From Hyperoplus lanceolatus (taxonomy: Eukaryota; Chordata; Actinopteri; Uranoscopiformes; Ammodytidae): a DNA stretch of 64,000 bases. Location: positions 10,815,001 to 10,879,000 of the forward strand of contig CM049402.1 of NCBI GenBank assembly GCA_026929865.2, written 5' to 3'. The notes under the pieces were generated by a model. That model was given only the letters and a program-made list of their open reading frames with translations, did not search any database and was not told the origin of the DNA. Below, one piece after another: positions 21,663-33,773 of the stretch. The translations under genes and the position numbers were made by a program. Numbering within the stretch: position 1 is the first letter of the stretch; each line of letters begins with the position of its first letter.

Positions 21663-24600
21663 TATTTACCACAGCACAACCCTACCAAAGCATCCCCCAT
21701 TAAAAAAGATCTCCCCAGGGGTCCTGCTGAAGTATCCCCCAATTTAACTCATATCAACACCTCAAATTGTCCTTCAATCACAGACATCACTAAAAAAGAT
21801 CCCCCCGGGAGCCCTGCTCAACATGAATTATACTCCCCTTCCATCTGTGCTGCAAACCTTCCTCCAGCTCTGGACATCACACCTGACTGTCCTCCCTCAC
21901 TTCCAACGGCCCATCCACCTGCTGCTTCTGACGTTGGCTCCCTCTACAGGCACATACCTGTTTTGTATGACCCTGGAAAACAAGCAATGCTTCCTAGCTG
22001 TAAGCTAAATTCACCACAAATTCTTAAATCAAGAAAGGGCTTGGGTTTTCTACATTTAAATATTAGAAGTTTATTGCAGCATGATAAATTAGACCACGTA
22101 AAGATTTTAGTGTCCCAGGCAGACCCAGATGTTTTGATTCTGACTGAATCCTGGTTAAAGAAGAGTACAGATGACTCTATTGTGGCAATACATGATTATA
22201 ACTTATTCAGAATAGACAGAAACACTAGGGGTGGGGGAGTAGCTGTATATGTTAAATCCTGTTATTCTGTAACACTTTTACATGCCGTCTCTGTTCCAAA
22301 TTGCTTTGAATTTATCGCGCTAGAATCATCTTATCTTATCGTCAAATGATTGTTTTGTTGTAATTGGTGTGTATAGGCCCCCTTCAGCTGTAACTAGCTC
22401 CTTAAACGATCTAGCACATATGCTCTCCAGTTATGTAAATAGAGAGGTAATTGTGATGGGTGATTTTTACATTGACTGGCTTTCTGGTGCCTCTGAATCT
22501 TTCAAAGAAATCTGTAGCAACATTAATCTTACACAATTAATAACTGAGCCCACAAGACCTAATCTAAAAAACCCAGCAAAATCAACTTTAATAGATTTAA
22601 TCTTATCAAATAAAATAAATAAAATAGCCTCAGCTGGTGTCTTTGAGCTTGGGATTAGTGATCACTGCCCAGTGGCCTGTATCAGAAGTATTCATTTAAA
22701 AAGATCTCAACCTAAAATCATAATTAAGCGTAATTTTAAAGGTTTTAACGAGCAAGCCTTTTTAAGTGATCTCCATCATAGTGACATTCAACTGACAACG
22801 CAAATTTCGGATGTTGAGTTAGCCTTAGACCATTTCATCAATACTTTCACCTCACTTATAAACAAGCATGCGCCCCTAAAAAAACATAGAGTAAAAAATA
22901 GATCAAACCCCTGGTTTACAAGTGAACTGTCTGATTTATTTTCCGAGAGAAATAAAGCATGGTCTGTAGCTAGACGCTCTGGAGATAATACCAATTGGAC
23001 AATTTTTAGACACCTTAGGAATAAATGCACAGCCATGGTCAGGAAAGCCAAATCTGAATACTACCTTGAATTAATCTCAAACTGCTACTCTAACCCTGCA
23101 CTATTTTGGAAAGCTGTGAACTATACTAAAAAAAATTCAAGCACAGTTCCCACTCAGATCAAATTAAATGGTCACACTCTCAATGATCAAAAAGAGATTG
23201 GCTTAGCTTTTAATAAACATGTTGTAGCTGCTGGTCAACTCTTTCAGAATGGAGGATATAGGCCTTCTACCACCAGTAGTAACGTACCGCCTGTCTCTCA
23301 AACTCCTATTTTCAGCCTTGATCTTCTTCCCACAAGTGTTGTTGTAGATGCGCTCCTCGCCATCAACCCCAAGAAGTACATGGGAGAGGACAATTTGGAT
23401 TCGTTTTCAATCAAGCTTTCGACACATATAATATCAAAACAAATTACCCATATTTTTAATCTTTCCATCTCCTCTGGAATAGTTCCTAAAATCTGGAAAA
23501 TAGCTCATGTAATTCCTTTACATAAAGGTGGTGACAAAAATAATCTTAATAACTACAGGCCAATTTCCAAACTCCCATGCCTGGCAAAAATTCTAGAATC
23601 ACTTATTAATAATCAGTTAAAAACATTTCTAACTAGTGCTTCCATTTTGAGCCCATTCCAATCTGGTTTTAGGGCAGGCCATAGTACTGTCTCTGCTGTG
23701 ACTTTGGTTGTAGACAACATTGTTGCAGCATTAGACAAGAAGAAGCACTGTGCAGCACTTTTTATTGATCTTTCAAAGGCCTTTGATACTGTTGACCACC
23801 ATTTGCTTTTACAGAGGCTTTATGACATTGGCTTTGATCAGTCTGCATGTAGCTGGTTTAGGGATTATCTCTCTGATAGACAGCAGTCAGTTAAACTGGG
23901 AAGATACCAATCTGAATTCTTAACTGTTACAAATGGTGTCCCACAGGGCTCAATTTTAGGTCCAGTTCTTTTCACAATTTATATAAATAACATTGTTTCA
24001 TCGCTAAAAAACTGTCACGCCCATCTATACGCTGACGACACAGTACTGTATTGCATTTCCGATTCGGTGCACCAATCTATTGAGAACCTACAAAGCTCTT
24101 TTAATACTCTGCAGGACTGTCTAGTAGACCTCAGGCTTGTTCTTAATACAGACAAAACCAAATATATGTGTTTCTCCAGAGCAAGAACTACAAATTTGAA
24201 TGATTTTAATGTTTTTACAAAGAATGGATTTTTAATTGAAAGAGTCACAGAGTACACATATCTCGGCATCTGGTTAGATGATAAACTCACTTTTAATTTC
24301 CATATAAAAAATCTTGTTTGTCGACTACGACAAAAAATTGGCTATTTTTATAGGAACAAAACCACCTTCCCTTTATTTAGTAGGAAAAGGATTATTGAGG
24401 CAGTTGTTATGTCTGTCCTTGATTACGGTGATGTGGTTTACCGGCATGCATCTCATTCATGTCTTAAACTCCTAGACTCTGTTTTTCACTCTGCTTTAAG
24501 GTTCATCACAGGAGATGCTTATGACACACACCATTGTCTTTTATATGAAAAGGTTGGGTGGTACTCCCTTAAAGAGAGACGTGATGCACATTGGCATATT

Positions 24601-24876
24601 TTTATTTACAAAGCCTTGACCGGGAAGCTTCCTCGTTATTTAACAGAAATGTTGCAAATTTCAGATGGGCTTTATCAGACCCACTCCACTGACATGCTCA
24701 TGCTTTATGTCCCACAAGCCCGGTCTGAGCTGGGAAAGACAGCTTTTAGCTTCAGTGCCCCTGACTCCTGGAACAACTTACAGCAACAAATTAAACTAAA
24801 TACCTTCATATCCTTTAATCAATTTAAACAAACTATCTTAAATCTGCCAAACTCTACCTGTAACTGTTTTAATTAG
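21663..24876 (+). pseudogene. LINE ORF2, endonuclease and reverse transcriptase
   Basis: The frame opens directly after the ORF1 stop; the first in-frame ATG is at 21984. The APE-type endonuclease covers about 22030-22720: LHLNIRSLL, LTESWL, then a one-base frameshift near 22335, GDFYIDW, and SDHCPVA (22657-22677). The reverse transcriptase covers about 23500-24330, with LHKGGDKNNLNNYRPIS, FIDLSKAFDTVDHH, GVPQGSILGP and YADD (24028-24039). The C-terminus has SAPDSWNNLQ and ends TCNCFN. Together these nick target DNA and copy RNA in the nucleus. The usual asparagine of GDFN is a tyrosine here (22468-22470), expected to harm nicking. After the frameshift, 835 codons are open. Confidence 0.9.
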
Positions 24877-25147
24877 GCTATATTGTACTTTCACCCATTT
24901 AATTTCATTTTAATTGCTGCCACTCTTCACCACTATGTAAATGTTTCAATTGTTTTTTTGCTTTTTGTTTTTATTCTTCTCTTCACCTGTTGTTGTGTAT
25001 TTGATGTATTTGCATTGAATATTGTGTATGCATTGTTGTTTTTCCTTGGAATTTGTTTGAACTCGACACCATTGAAAATGAGGGTCACCCCTCAATTGGT
25101 CTCTCGAGGATAAATAAAAGTTAAATGAAAATGAAAATGAAATGAAA
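24877..25147 (+). other. LINE 3' UTR and repeat tail
   Basis: A T-rich UTR leads to GAGGGTCACCCCTCAATTGG, then the tail of ATGAAA/AATGAA repeats. The same end, inverted, begins the copy at 11703. Confidence 0.8.
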
Positions 25148-26415
25148 TAATGGAGGAATTTAGGGATAATTGGCTGAAAATCACAGGACTAACCTGTTTT
25201 GGATGCACAGTTGCAGAATTAATTTCATAGGCTCATAGTATAACATCCCCAGCTATCAGAATGTGTGTATCCCTGCTGGACACACTGGACACACCTGCTA
25301 TACTGGAGAACTGTTTTTTTTTTTAAATCCCAGGACAGGAATGCACACAAGTAGCCATGTAGATTGCTTCATTTTCTAGATATTAAATGTGTGCTCCTTG
25401 TACTTTCATCATTCCTCTCTGTCATTCTTCACAGCAGGATCTCTCATGGTCAGAGCATTTCACAAAGCAACAAGACAATGTGATTTTATCTCCACCTCTT
25501 CTACCTCTTTGTCTTCAGGTAACACATAAGAAAGGCTATTTAGATTAGTTAATCACAGGCAGAAATGTAAGCTGATTTCTCTAATAACTGTCCGTGACTA
25601 TCATTTGTGAACAACGTTGAAGCTCTAATAGGCTATATTAAATTTCAAACTTGATTGTCTCCTAATCCAAAAATGTTCATTTAATCTAATGTGATAAATT
25701 AATTTGAATTCTCTTGTATACAGACTAGTATTACCCTTTAGGACCATGGTATCTTCCGACTGCTTAACTTTCTGTCTTACTCAGTCTTGTCTGTTTGCTA
25801 TTGGTAGCTGGGTTGACAACACAGGAGAGGAATGAGCAAACACAAAACTAAGTTGTGCCCTTTTACTTCAACCCTAACAAAGACCTTTCACTGTCAACAC
25901 CTGAACATGTAGTACTGGTCAAAGTGACCTCAGAGCACTAAAAATATCCTCACTCTGGAAGTCTGAAACTAAACGATCTGATCCTCATAAAGATAGACGT
26001 ACAAACAACACAGACAGAGTGTAAACAAATAAAAATCCATTCCATTCCGCTGAGCAATGTCCAGTTCTGTAGCAATTAATTAGAGGCCACCTTCTCTCTC
26101 TGAGAGGGCTTGTTGACAAAATGGCCTGTTCTCTTGCACTCTTGACAATCTTTATTATCCAGGAAGGGTGTTTCATCTTATCCTCCTCTTGTTGGCTCAC
26201 TTTTTTTTCCCAAGGCACATTAGGTGTCAAATAAATAAAGAAATACACAACGGCAGTTTCCGGGGGAAGAAAAGGTTGTTTCACACTTAACCTTTCTTGT
26301 GATGACATTTTTGAACTCCGGCTGTAATGTTATTTTCTGCCAGAAGCCTATTTAAGAGTGTTGCTGCAACTAAAAAGGTGAGATAGGATCATCGTGGAGC
26401 TTGAAATGGGGTTCA
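25148..26415. other. No gene seen
   Basis: Single-copy-looking DNA. A minus-strand frame at 25985-26308 has no recognisable domain. Confidence 0.5.
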
Positions 26416-26423
26416 GTCTACAC

Positions 26424-28042
26424 CAGTGGCGTGCACAGACATTTTTGGGGGCAGGTGCCCAGTGCAAAAAAAAAGGGCACAATATATTCTATCGATGAAT
26501 GACCAAATTATTTTCAGGGTACTTGTACAAAATCCCCCCTGGCCTAATAACTTTTAATACCCGGCCACACAGAGTGTTTCTCAAAGGAATTTGGGAGACT
26601 GTGTTTGGGATCCTGGACCTTCTAGGAGGGTCCCCCGGAAGAACAATTTGAACCTTTTAAAGTAAAATTCATCAATCTGGTGCACTTTGAGAAGAAAGCT
26701 AAGGCTAAATTACCTGTGTCAATGTGGGCTATTTAGTACTATTTTCTGGAATAATTTGGAGACACAGAATTACCAAAAAGCAGAAAGAAAAAATGTACAT
26801 GTTTGAAAAAAAAAAACAGTCAGCTTCGGATTTTTTTAAATAATCCCTTATCCCGAATTCTCTCTTTGAAGCCTTCGTTAGGCCCCTGATCTCCGTACTA
26901 ATAATATCCTATTAAGGTAAATACAAGACTACTGCAAGTCTTGTAACATAGAAATAATTTATGGTTGGGACAAAATAATATAATTAGTTTATAAAGATTC
27001 ATGATTGATTTAGTACCTCCAACACACTTTGCATAGTTATAATACAATGTGTGGACAGCTTTTAAGATATTTCAATAACATTTGAGGAACAGTTCAACAT
27101 TAAAATCTGAGCTTTAAAAGGCCCTGAACAGCTAACATGACTCTGGTCTTGACTGACTTTTCATCTTCATCTTCATCTTCCTCCTTGCTGCTGGTGGATG
27201 CTTGCTCCCTTTATTTTTTCTTTTTAACCTCTCCTTTCTAGGCATTATACTGCAATGCGTAAATAAAAAGAGACCAACGATATAAAATAAGACTGCTTGG
27301 TTACATTACAACCAGGCACAAGGCTACTTGTTCTGCAGGCAATTGGGAATTGCCTGTTTGTCATTGATTTAGCAAATACATTACTGCATTTTTTAATTAT
27401 ATAGCCTAAAGTAAACCTAAACAACACTAAATATTCAGCGTACTGATAGATTCACATGCTGTACCAATGACAAACTCCGCCGACATTAGTTGTGTTCATC
27501 ACGTCATATCTATTTTTTTTTGGGCTAGCTTGTTAAGCAGGACAGTTGGCTAATTTAAGCCCAGCTGTGTGGCGCTGCATGATAGAGGCTACTTTATAAC
27601 AGAGACAAATAAATGCAAGTTATAGCTTAGCAAATGAGGCTTAGGGGGCAAACAATACACTCTTGACTCCATTCTGTATGTGTTACCTTGCTGGTGGAGC
27701 AGGGCAGGCCGGAGAGCAGGTGTGTGTGTGCAGCAGCTGTGAACTGCTGCGGCAACGCGCCTCCGTTTGTGTCCACTCTGCGCGTTCACGTTGACAAAGG
27801 AAGTGTGTGCGCAGGAGGAGGGGGGGGGCATATTTATTGGGGCATTATTGTCAAACGTTTTTAATCATTGAGCATTTATAGATGATAATGTCGGCATGGG
27901 CCACATACACTGTAAAAAAAAACAAAAAAAAAACAGACTTTCAGATTTTTATTTTTTATTTTTTCAAAAGGGCACTTGATTGGGCCAGGGGAAAAGGGCA
28001 GGTGCTTCAGCACCACTTCAGGTCTACCTGTGCACGCCACTG
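26424..28042 (-). mobile_element. Non-autonomous hAT family, copy B
   Basis: The ends are CAGTGGCGTGCACAG and CTGTGCACGCCACTG. The exact 8-bp duplication GTCTACAC lies at 26416-26423 and 28043-28050. It is 1619 bp, inverted relative to copy A at 17810-19477. A CATCTT trinucleotide-like run (about 27162-27182) and a small deletion separate it from copy A. Confidence 0.95.
27132..27245 (-). pseudogene. Basic N-terminal stub of a hAT transposase
   Basis: 37 residues starting MPRKERLKRKNKGSK, then a KMKMKMK repeat from the expanded codon run, stopping at TAG. It is the counterpart of 18611-18697. Confidence 0.45.
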
Positions 28043-28050
28043 GTCTACAC

Positions 28051-31000
28051 CTTGAGTCTGGACAAACACATGTATTTGTAAGTAAAGCACTCCACCACCA
28101 TTAATGAGCATGGTCCATACTGCTTTATTTTATGATTTAATGACTGTGCCGACTCTTTCTGTGCAACTACCTTACTGTGTTTTTCATTGTTTACATAAAA
28201 CTATGTTAAATGTGATGGATTTACATTTTACATGACTGCCCTTTTAAAAATCCAATATAGAAAGTGCATGATTGGCAGATTCAATCATCATCATAACTGG
28301 AGCGGGTCTGCTGTAAGCTGCTTAACGTCAGGAACAATACGCACAGTCAAGCACACCTCCATTCGATACACAGTTTTTGTATCACATAATGTTTTTTTCC
28401 AGCACAAAGACACACCAAACTCAAAGAGCTCAAAACACAAACTGCAAATTGTAAGTATTGTACAAAATAGTCAACACGCCGAAGACAATGAAGCTGGATT
28501 TCTATTTTTTAAAATATAAGCTTTCCAATTACTACCTCCCAGCTTGAGTATCCCAGTGGCACACATTCAAAGACACTGTTTACTTATAAACAGCAATGGA
28601 AACATGCTGTTCTAATTGCAGCCACACAAAAATGAATACATAATGACTACATACAATCTATTGTTGCATGGAAGACTATGACAAATATTTTACTTTATAA
28701 ATCATTATAATGTTACCAGGGAAATACACAATGTACCCTGACAATTACCATTGCAAATCCAAAACGTTTTATCCTGTCAGTCCGCACACAGTCACCCTGT
28801 GTACACAACAGTAACACTCTTTAAAGCCAGTATCCCTCTTTTATTGAGCCTGTGACCCTTTTCCGCATATTTTACTTTGCAGATTGTTCTCATCTATCAG
28901 CAAAAGCATTAACCACCATCGTCCTAGAAAGCTATTACCGGAAATCTGTTATGCTGCTGCATTTGACAATGGTAATAATAATGGCACAATGTCAGGACAC
29001 TGTTGACGATTTGTTTTTTTCCTGAATAAGAAAATAAAAAGGAAGTAAATGGAGGGCACATAGTATTCAGGAAGTTCAAGGTGGCTAAGTGGTTGGGTAA
29101 TCCCTGCATTATCACTGTGTTCTTTTTTTTGTAATTGGATCAAACTTCTCTCATCAGTGGCACTGAATGTCTTTGGAATACTTTATATATGTTGGAATTT
29201 GTCTTTGGGTATGCAGGTGTGCTTGATACATACACCCTCATCTTACATGGCTTATACAACCTCTCCCTCTGTCTCTTATCCCTGTTTTTATTTCTTCAGT
29301 TGAAACCACATTTAAAGTGACAAGAAGTCATACGGGTTACCTCGTAGGCTGATATACAGAACTGAGGCCTAGCCCCAAATTAATCTACCAAAACATCAAG
29401 CGAAGCTTGACGTACCATCTTTGCCACATTCTAGAAAATGAGGCATTTAGCCTGCGTGGAGTTTCGACTTCCTACAACCTACACAGCGTGTCACACAGAC
29501 AAAGGAAATGGCCAATAGTTATTTCCCAGTGGATCTGTTTTTTTTTATTGTACATACAGTAAATATGACTTGACAACTTTATTGCATGTGTGTGGGTTTC
29601 ATCACCTCCTAACATTTTTTCCATCTTTATTCTGCAACAGTACAGTACGGTAATCTATTTTCCCTATGTGTCCCTGTGCCACCCAATACCCAGTACTATT
29701 TTAAACATCACCCTATGCATCAGTCAAGCTAGTATAGTGTATGTTTCTAATCAGAAGTTTTTACTCTATGATGGGACTTTATGAATCCCACTGCACCTTA
29801 CACCACTCATCTGATATCCAGTGTTGTACCATGGCTTCCTCTCTTGAAGTCAATCGTTCATCTTTCTCTGTGGTCTTGGGAGCTGTTACACTCTAAATGT
29901 TGTGCATTGTGTCAGCCATATTTCTATCTGATACACCCTTTTGTCTGTTTAACAGCAAGGGCCTCATTCTCAAAATTCCCACCTTTATTTGTTTTCTGTT
30001 CTTCCGTCTATCACCTGAAAGTAGGTTTTGCTTTCATCCTACTGTAAAATGACTATGAGCTGCTTTGATCTCCGTCACCCGAACAGCAACCTGTTTTCTG
30101 CAATGCCTTCATGCCACATTGATAACATCACCTTGGGGACTGATGTGGAAGAAGGTGCACTGATGTTTCAAAAAAAGTTGTAATTCAATGTCCTTTACCA
30201 CATAAAACTTGTGTCTTATTCCTTTACTTCTAACTTGGTTTCATTTAGTTTTATTGTGCTTTTTAGAAAATCCCCCAGGTGGAAAATGTAAAGGTCACCG
30301 ATTGTGCAAAATGCACTTTATGTTTTTTCAACAGAAATCTTCTTGCCCTTTCTCCTTCTCCACCTTTCTGAAAACATGTGTTCAAAAACCCCAGTCAGAT
30401 GTATCCCCCCTTATGATGTCATATGTGGAACATTATTGGATTATTCCTGCCCTCTACTGGTCAGAAATTGTCCAAGCAAATCAAAGTATGTTCCAAAGAC
30501 AGCATCCCTTTACCCCTTCAGATACCACAGAGTAGAGACTAGTGGGGGTAATCTGTCCTTTCTTGTTCTCTACTCCCCTCTTGGCTGTTACCCCATGAAA
30601 CAGAGTGTTAAACCGCTCTTTCATTCGTACAACATCACACACAAGAGTTTCTCCTTTTTTTACATTGACAATTCAATATGCTGTGACCGGCTCTGTTCCT
30701 TTGTCAACAAATGTAATTAAGCAATATTAGCCAGCACTAAAAGGAGGTGAAGGGCTACAAATTGAATTGGAAGGTTTGAGAAAGCAGAGCCCTTTTTGAA
30801 TATCACGTTTGTGTATAGTAACGCTTGTCTGCCGCTCCTCCCTGGCAGCATTTACATAACCCATCTCAGTTCTCATTATTCTCTTGAAGGAATGTGTAAT
30901 TGGATTTTTCTTTTTCTTTTTTTCTCAGACTAGTCCAAACTATTTATTTGCCCTCAAATACTTGAAACACGATTTATATTGTTAAATTATTACATTCTGA

Positions 31001-31458
31001 AGTAGTACCAACTTGCTTTTTGCTTTGGCTTTGTTTGTAGTGCAGTGTATAGCAGACTGGTACTGGACATCTCTGTGTCTAATGTTGTGTCTATATGGCT
31101 GCTTAATGGGGCAAAGCTTTTGGGCAAAGCTTTTCCTCACCTTGAGTGAGTGAGTGAGTGAGTGAGTGTCAAAGCTGCTGAGTTTTCCCTGATTCTGGAG
31201 ATGACCATCACTTTTTGTATGGCCACTGCATAGCTTTCCCACCTCTGCAATTACACCAGCAAAGCAAAGCAGGTATGTGCCTCTTAACAGTCTAAACTAT
31301 TGAAGAAGTTTAAGGAATGTCAAAAAAAGACAAATTTCCCTTTCAGAACTGGTCTGGTAGATTGTTGTGTGAATTAAATGATTACATTGTAGTTCAATAT
31401 CTTGTTCACAGTTAGTTTTACTCTAGACGCTCGTTTTTTATGTATCTCAGCATCATTA
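28051..31458. other. No gene seen; one (GAGT)n run
   Basis: No domain, RNA gene or transposon end was found. Reading frames up to 138 codons (30304-30720) show no motif. A (GAGT)n microsatellite lies at 31143-31168. Confidence 0.5.
31143..31168. repeat. (GAGT)n microsatellite
   Basis: About six perfect GAGT units. Confidence 0.9.
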
Positions 31459-31764
31459 TTGGAGATGAGAAAGGTTGTAGGCGTCCATACTTTCGCGAGC
31501 AGATGCACTGGAACACAGACGGGTCGGAACTCGGAACTACCAAGTCGGAAATCTCCGAGTTCCGAGTATAAAGGAACGCAGCATTCAACTGAAACTGGAG
31601 CGTGACTTTGACGTCATTGTTCTCAGGCAATCGCTCTGTTCGCTGATTGGACGGCCGGAAATTTTCCTCAGCTAGATCCCACTTATACACTCTAGCCCCA
31701 GACTGACTACTGAAGGGAAAATGAAATTTGGGCGGAAGTAGGTAGGCGGGCGGAGCCAGGCTAA
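31459..31764 (+). mobile_element. 5'-truncated Mutator-like (TAGCCTGG) element
   Basis: It matches the right half of 49476-50078: GAGCAGATGCACTGGAACAC, GGTCGGAACTCGGAACTACC, and the terminal GGCGGAGCCAGGCTA. The left half is absent, so no target duplication can be read. Confidence 0.8.
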
Positions 31765-33397
31765 GTGTTAGCGGCATCAGTGATAAAAAATGTGTTGGGG
31801 TTAGGCATTTAGTTAATGATGGTTATGGTAAGAGGCTAGGGAATGCATTGTCATGTCAGTAAGTGTCCTCACAAGTTTAGAAAGTGTGCCTGTGTGTTTG
31901 TGAGTAACACACATTTGCCTGTTGTGTTTCCTTTGCTTTAACGTATGAAAGACAGGGCAGTGAAGGAGATGGAAGGAAGAAAGTAGAAAGTAAAAGCATG
32001 AGGGTAATTCCCAGCAATGATCCACTGTTTGATTTCTGACTGAGGCTGCAGATCAATAGTGTGTTTGATTTGAAAACACACAGCCTCCCTGCCTGACTGC
32101 TTCTTCCTCCTGGGTGCATGTGTAGCCCTGAGACATGCTAACCAATGTCTTCACACACCCTCACCACTCAATACATACTGTACACAGTGAGTGTATATAT
32201 GACCATTCTCACTTCTCAGTGGCTACTTCCAATGTATTTAAATCGTTCCACAGCTAAAGTGTTATCAGGTGGTCAGAAAACATGATTCAAAAGAAATGCT
32301 GATGTTGGTGTGTGTCTGTTTAGGTACGTGTTCGCTGAAACAGCATTGAAAGTCAGTGAGATGTGTCAGTCTGTGTTGATGTTTTGTACCCTTCATGAGG
32401 CGTTTTGTCATCACTGCAAAAAAATAATTGACGTCTAATACATATTTACAGCAGCATGGTGGAGCACATTCATAGTTGAAATGCCCCAGTATCTGCTAAT
32501 ATGGGCACATCCCACTCAAGCAAAAGTTGTAGGAAAGTGAACAGAGATGGCTAGAGTAGATAGAGACTATTTCTAATGTTTTTTATTTTTATTTAGCCTT
32601 CACAAACTGCTTCGTTTGTTTATGAAAAATAACAGTAAATCATGTATTGAATATTCTAAAAAGATTATTATTATTTATTTTTTCGTGTTTTGGTTTGCTT
32701 TTCATACTCTAATAATATGTCAAACATTTATCCAGAATTCAGATGGAAAAAGAAAAGTTTGTATCAGATAGCCAGCCCTACTCTCTCTGCCCCTGGTTGT
32801 TTAAATCATACTTAAAAACCCATTTTCCTCTCTCTCAGTCTATCCATCTCCATGTCATCCTCTCCCTCCATTTCTCTGCTCCATTCTCATATTTGGTGGT
32901 GATCAGTTCTGCAGAAAGGGTGGATGGAATACCTTCACATCTCGTCTGCAAAGATGAATTACACGCCTCCCCATTTCTCTCTTGCCCTGTCCTATGAAAG
33001 GTCTGTCGCTTATGTATTTTTCTTTCTGTTTGCCTTTTTCTTTACTACCGGCATGGGAAAGCTCTCATGCTTCCATTGATTTACCAAGGACAACTTATTT
33101 GATCATATCCTATTCAAGCAACCTTTGTAATAAGTGACCTGTCCACTTTGAAGTTGATACAAAACAGAATTATTTATTTCAACTGTGCGTGTATGGCCTT
33201 GGATGACTGTCCAACATATGACTATCAGTATGCACTATGATACATGAAGCAGGAGCTTTATCAGCCTCACAATACCCAAGGTAATTTGAGTTAATATTTT
33301 TTGTACTAGGGCCTACAAGTGAACAGTTAAGTTTAAGACTTTGTCAATAGTTAATTTTTCGCTATTAAAATGAGATCTATTTAGATATTTACTTTTT

Positions 33398-33452
33398 TTC
33401 CATCTATCCACCTGTCTGTCTATCAATCTATCCATCTATCCGTCTATCCATG
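33398..33452. repeat. Imperfect (ATCT/ATCC/GTCT)n microsatellite
   Basis: Tetranucleotides CTAT, CTGT and CCAT alternate over about 55 bases. Confidence 0.85.
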
Positions 33453-33467
33453 TCTCTCTCTGGCTGT

Positions 33468-33773
33468 CTAGGTCTGTTTTTTTGTTGTCGTGCACTCTGC
33501 TAGTAATGTAATGTATGTATTGATCCTTGTACATAAGTGCATTCTTACTCTATCATTTCCAGGCTCTTCCACACATAGTATATTCCCCTCAGGGCCAGTC
33601 GACTTTTCATTCAAGATGACTTCAACAGGGTGAATGCTCCCCCTCACAGGGGCCTTTATTGAAGGTCTCTCTTTACCACTGAGCCCCCTTGTGCTCTGGA
33701 TGTACAAGTGTTCTCCGTGTATTCCCAGAGGAATAACTTTGCTGTCAGTTGTGTGGTCGTCTGACTCTGACAT
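33468..33773 (-). CDS. Unassigned 101-codon frame
   Basis: The minus-strand ATG at 33773 has an A at -3 (AAAAGATGT). The frame starts MSESDDHTTDSKVIPLG and ends at a TAG. It is hydrophilic, with no signal peptide, membrane segment or motif I recognise. A frame of this length can occur by chance in 64 kb. I list it only as a candidate because its composition is not repeat-like. Confidence 0.15.
   Translation of the reverse strand: MSESDDHTTDSKVIPLGIHGEHLYIQSTRGLSGKERPSIKAPVRGSIHPVEVILNEKSTGPEGNILCVEEPGNDRVRMHLCTRINTYITLLAECTTTKKQT

Larger units (their letters stand above)
20250..25147 (+). mobile_element. Nearly full-length L2-clade LINE
   Basis: It has a 5' UTR (start uncertain, about 20250), ORF1 (20563-21662), ORF2 (about 21663-24876) and a 3' UTR ending in ATGAAA-type repeats at about 25115-25147. 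The L2/CR1 group is indicated by the SGNH esterase in ORF1 and by the APE-type endonuclease with this reverse transcriptase style. Both ORFs carry one frameshift and the endonuclease has a motif change, so this copy is probably inactive but young. No flanking duplication was found. Confidence 0.88.
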
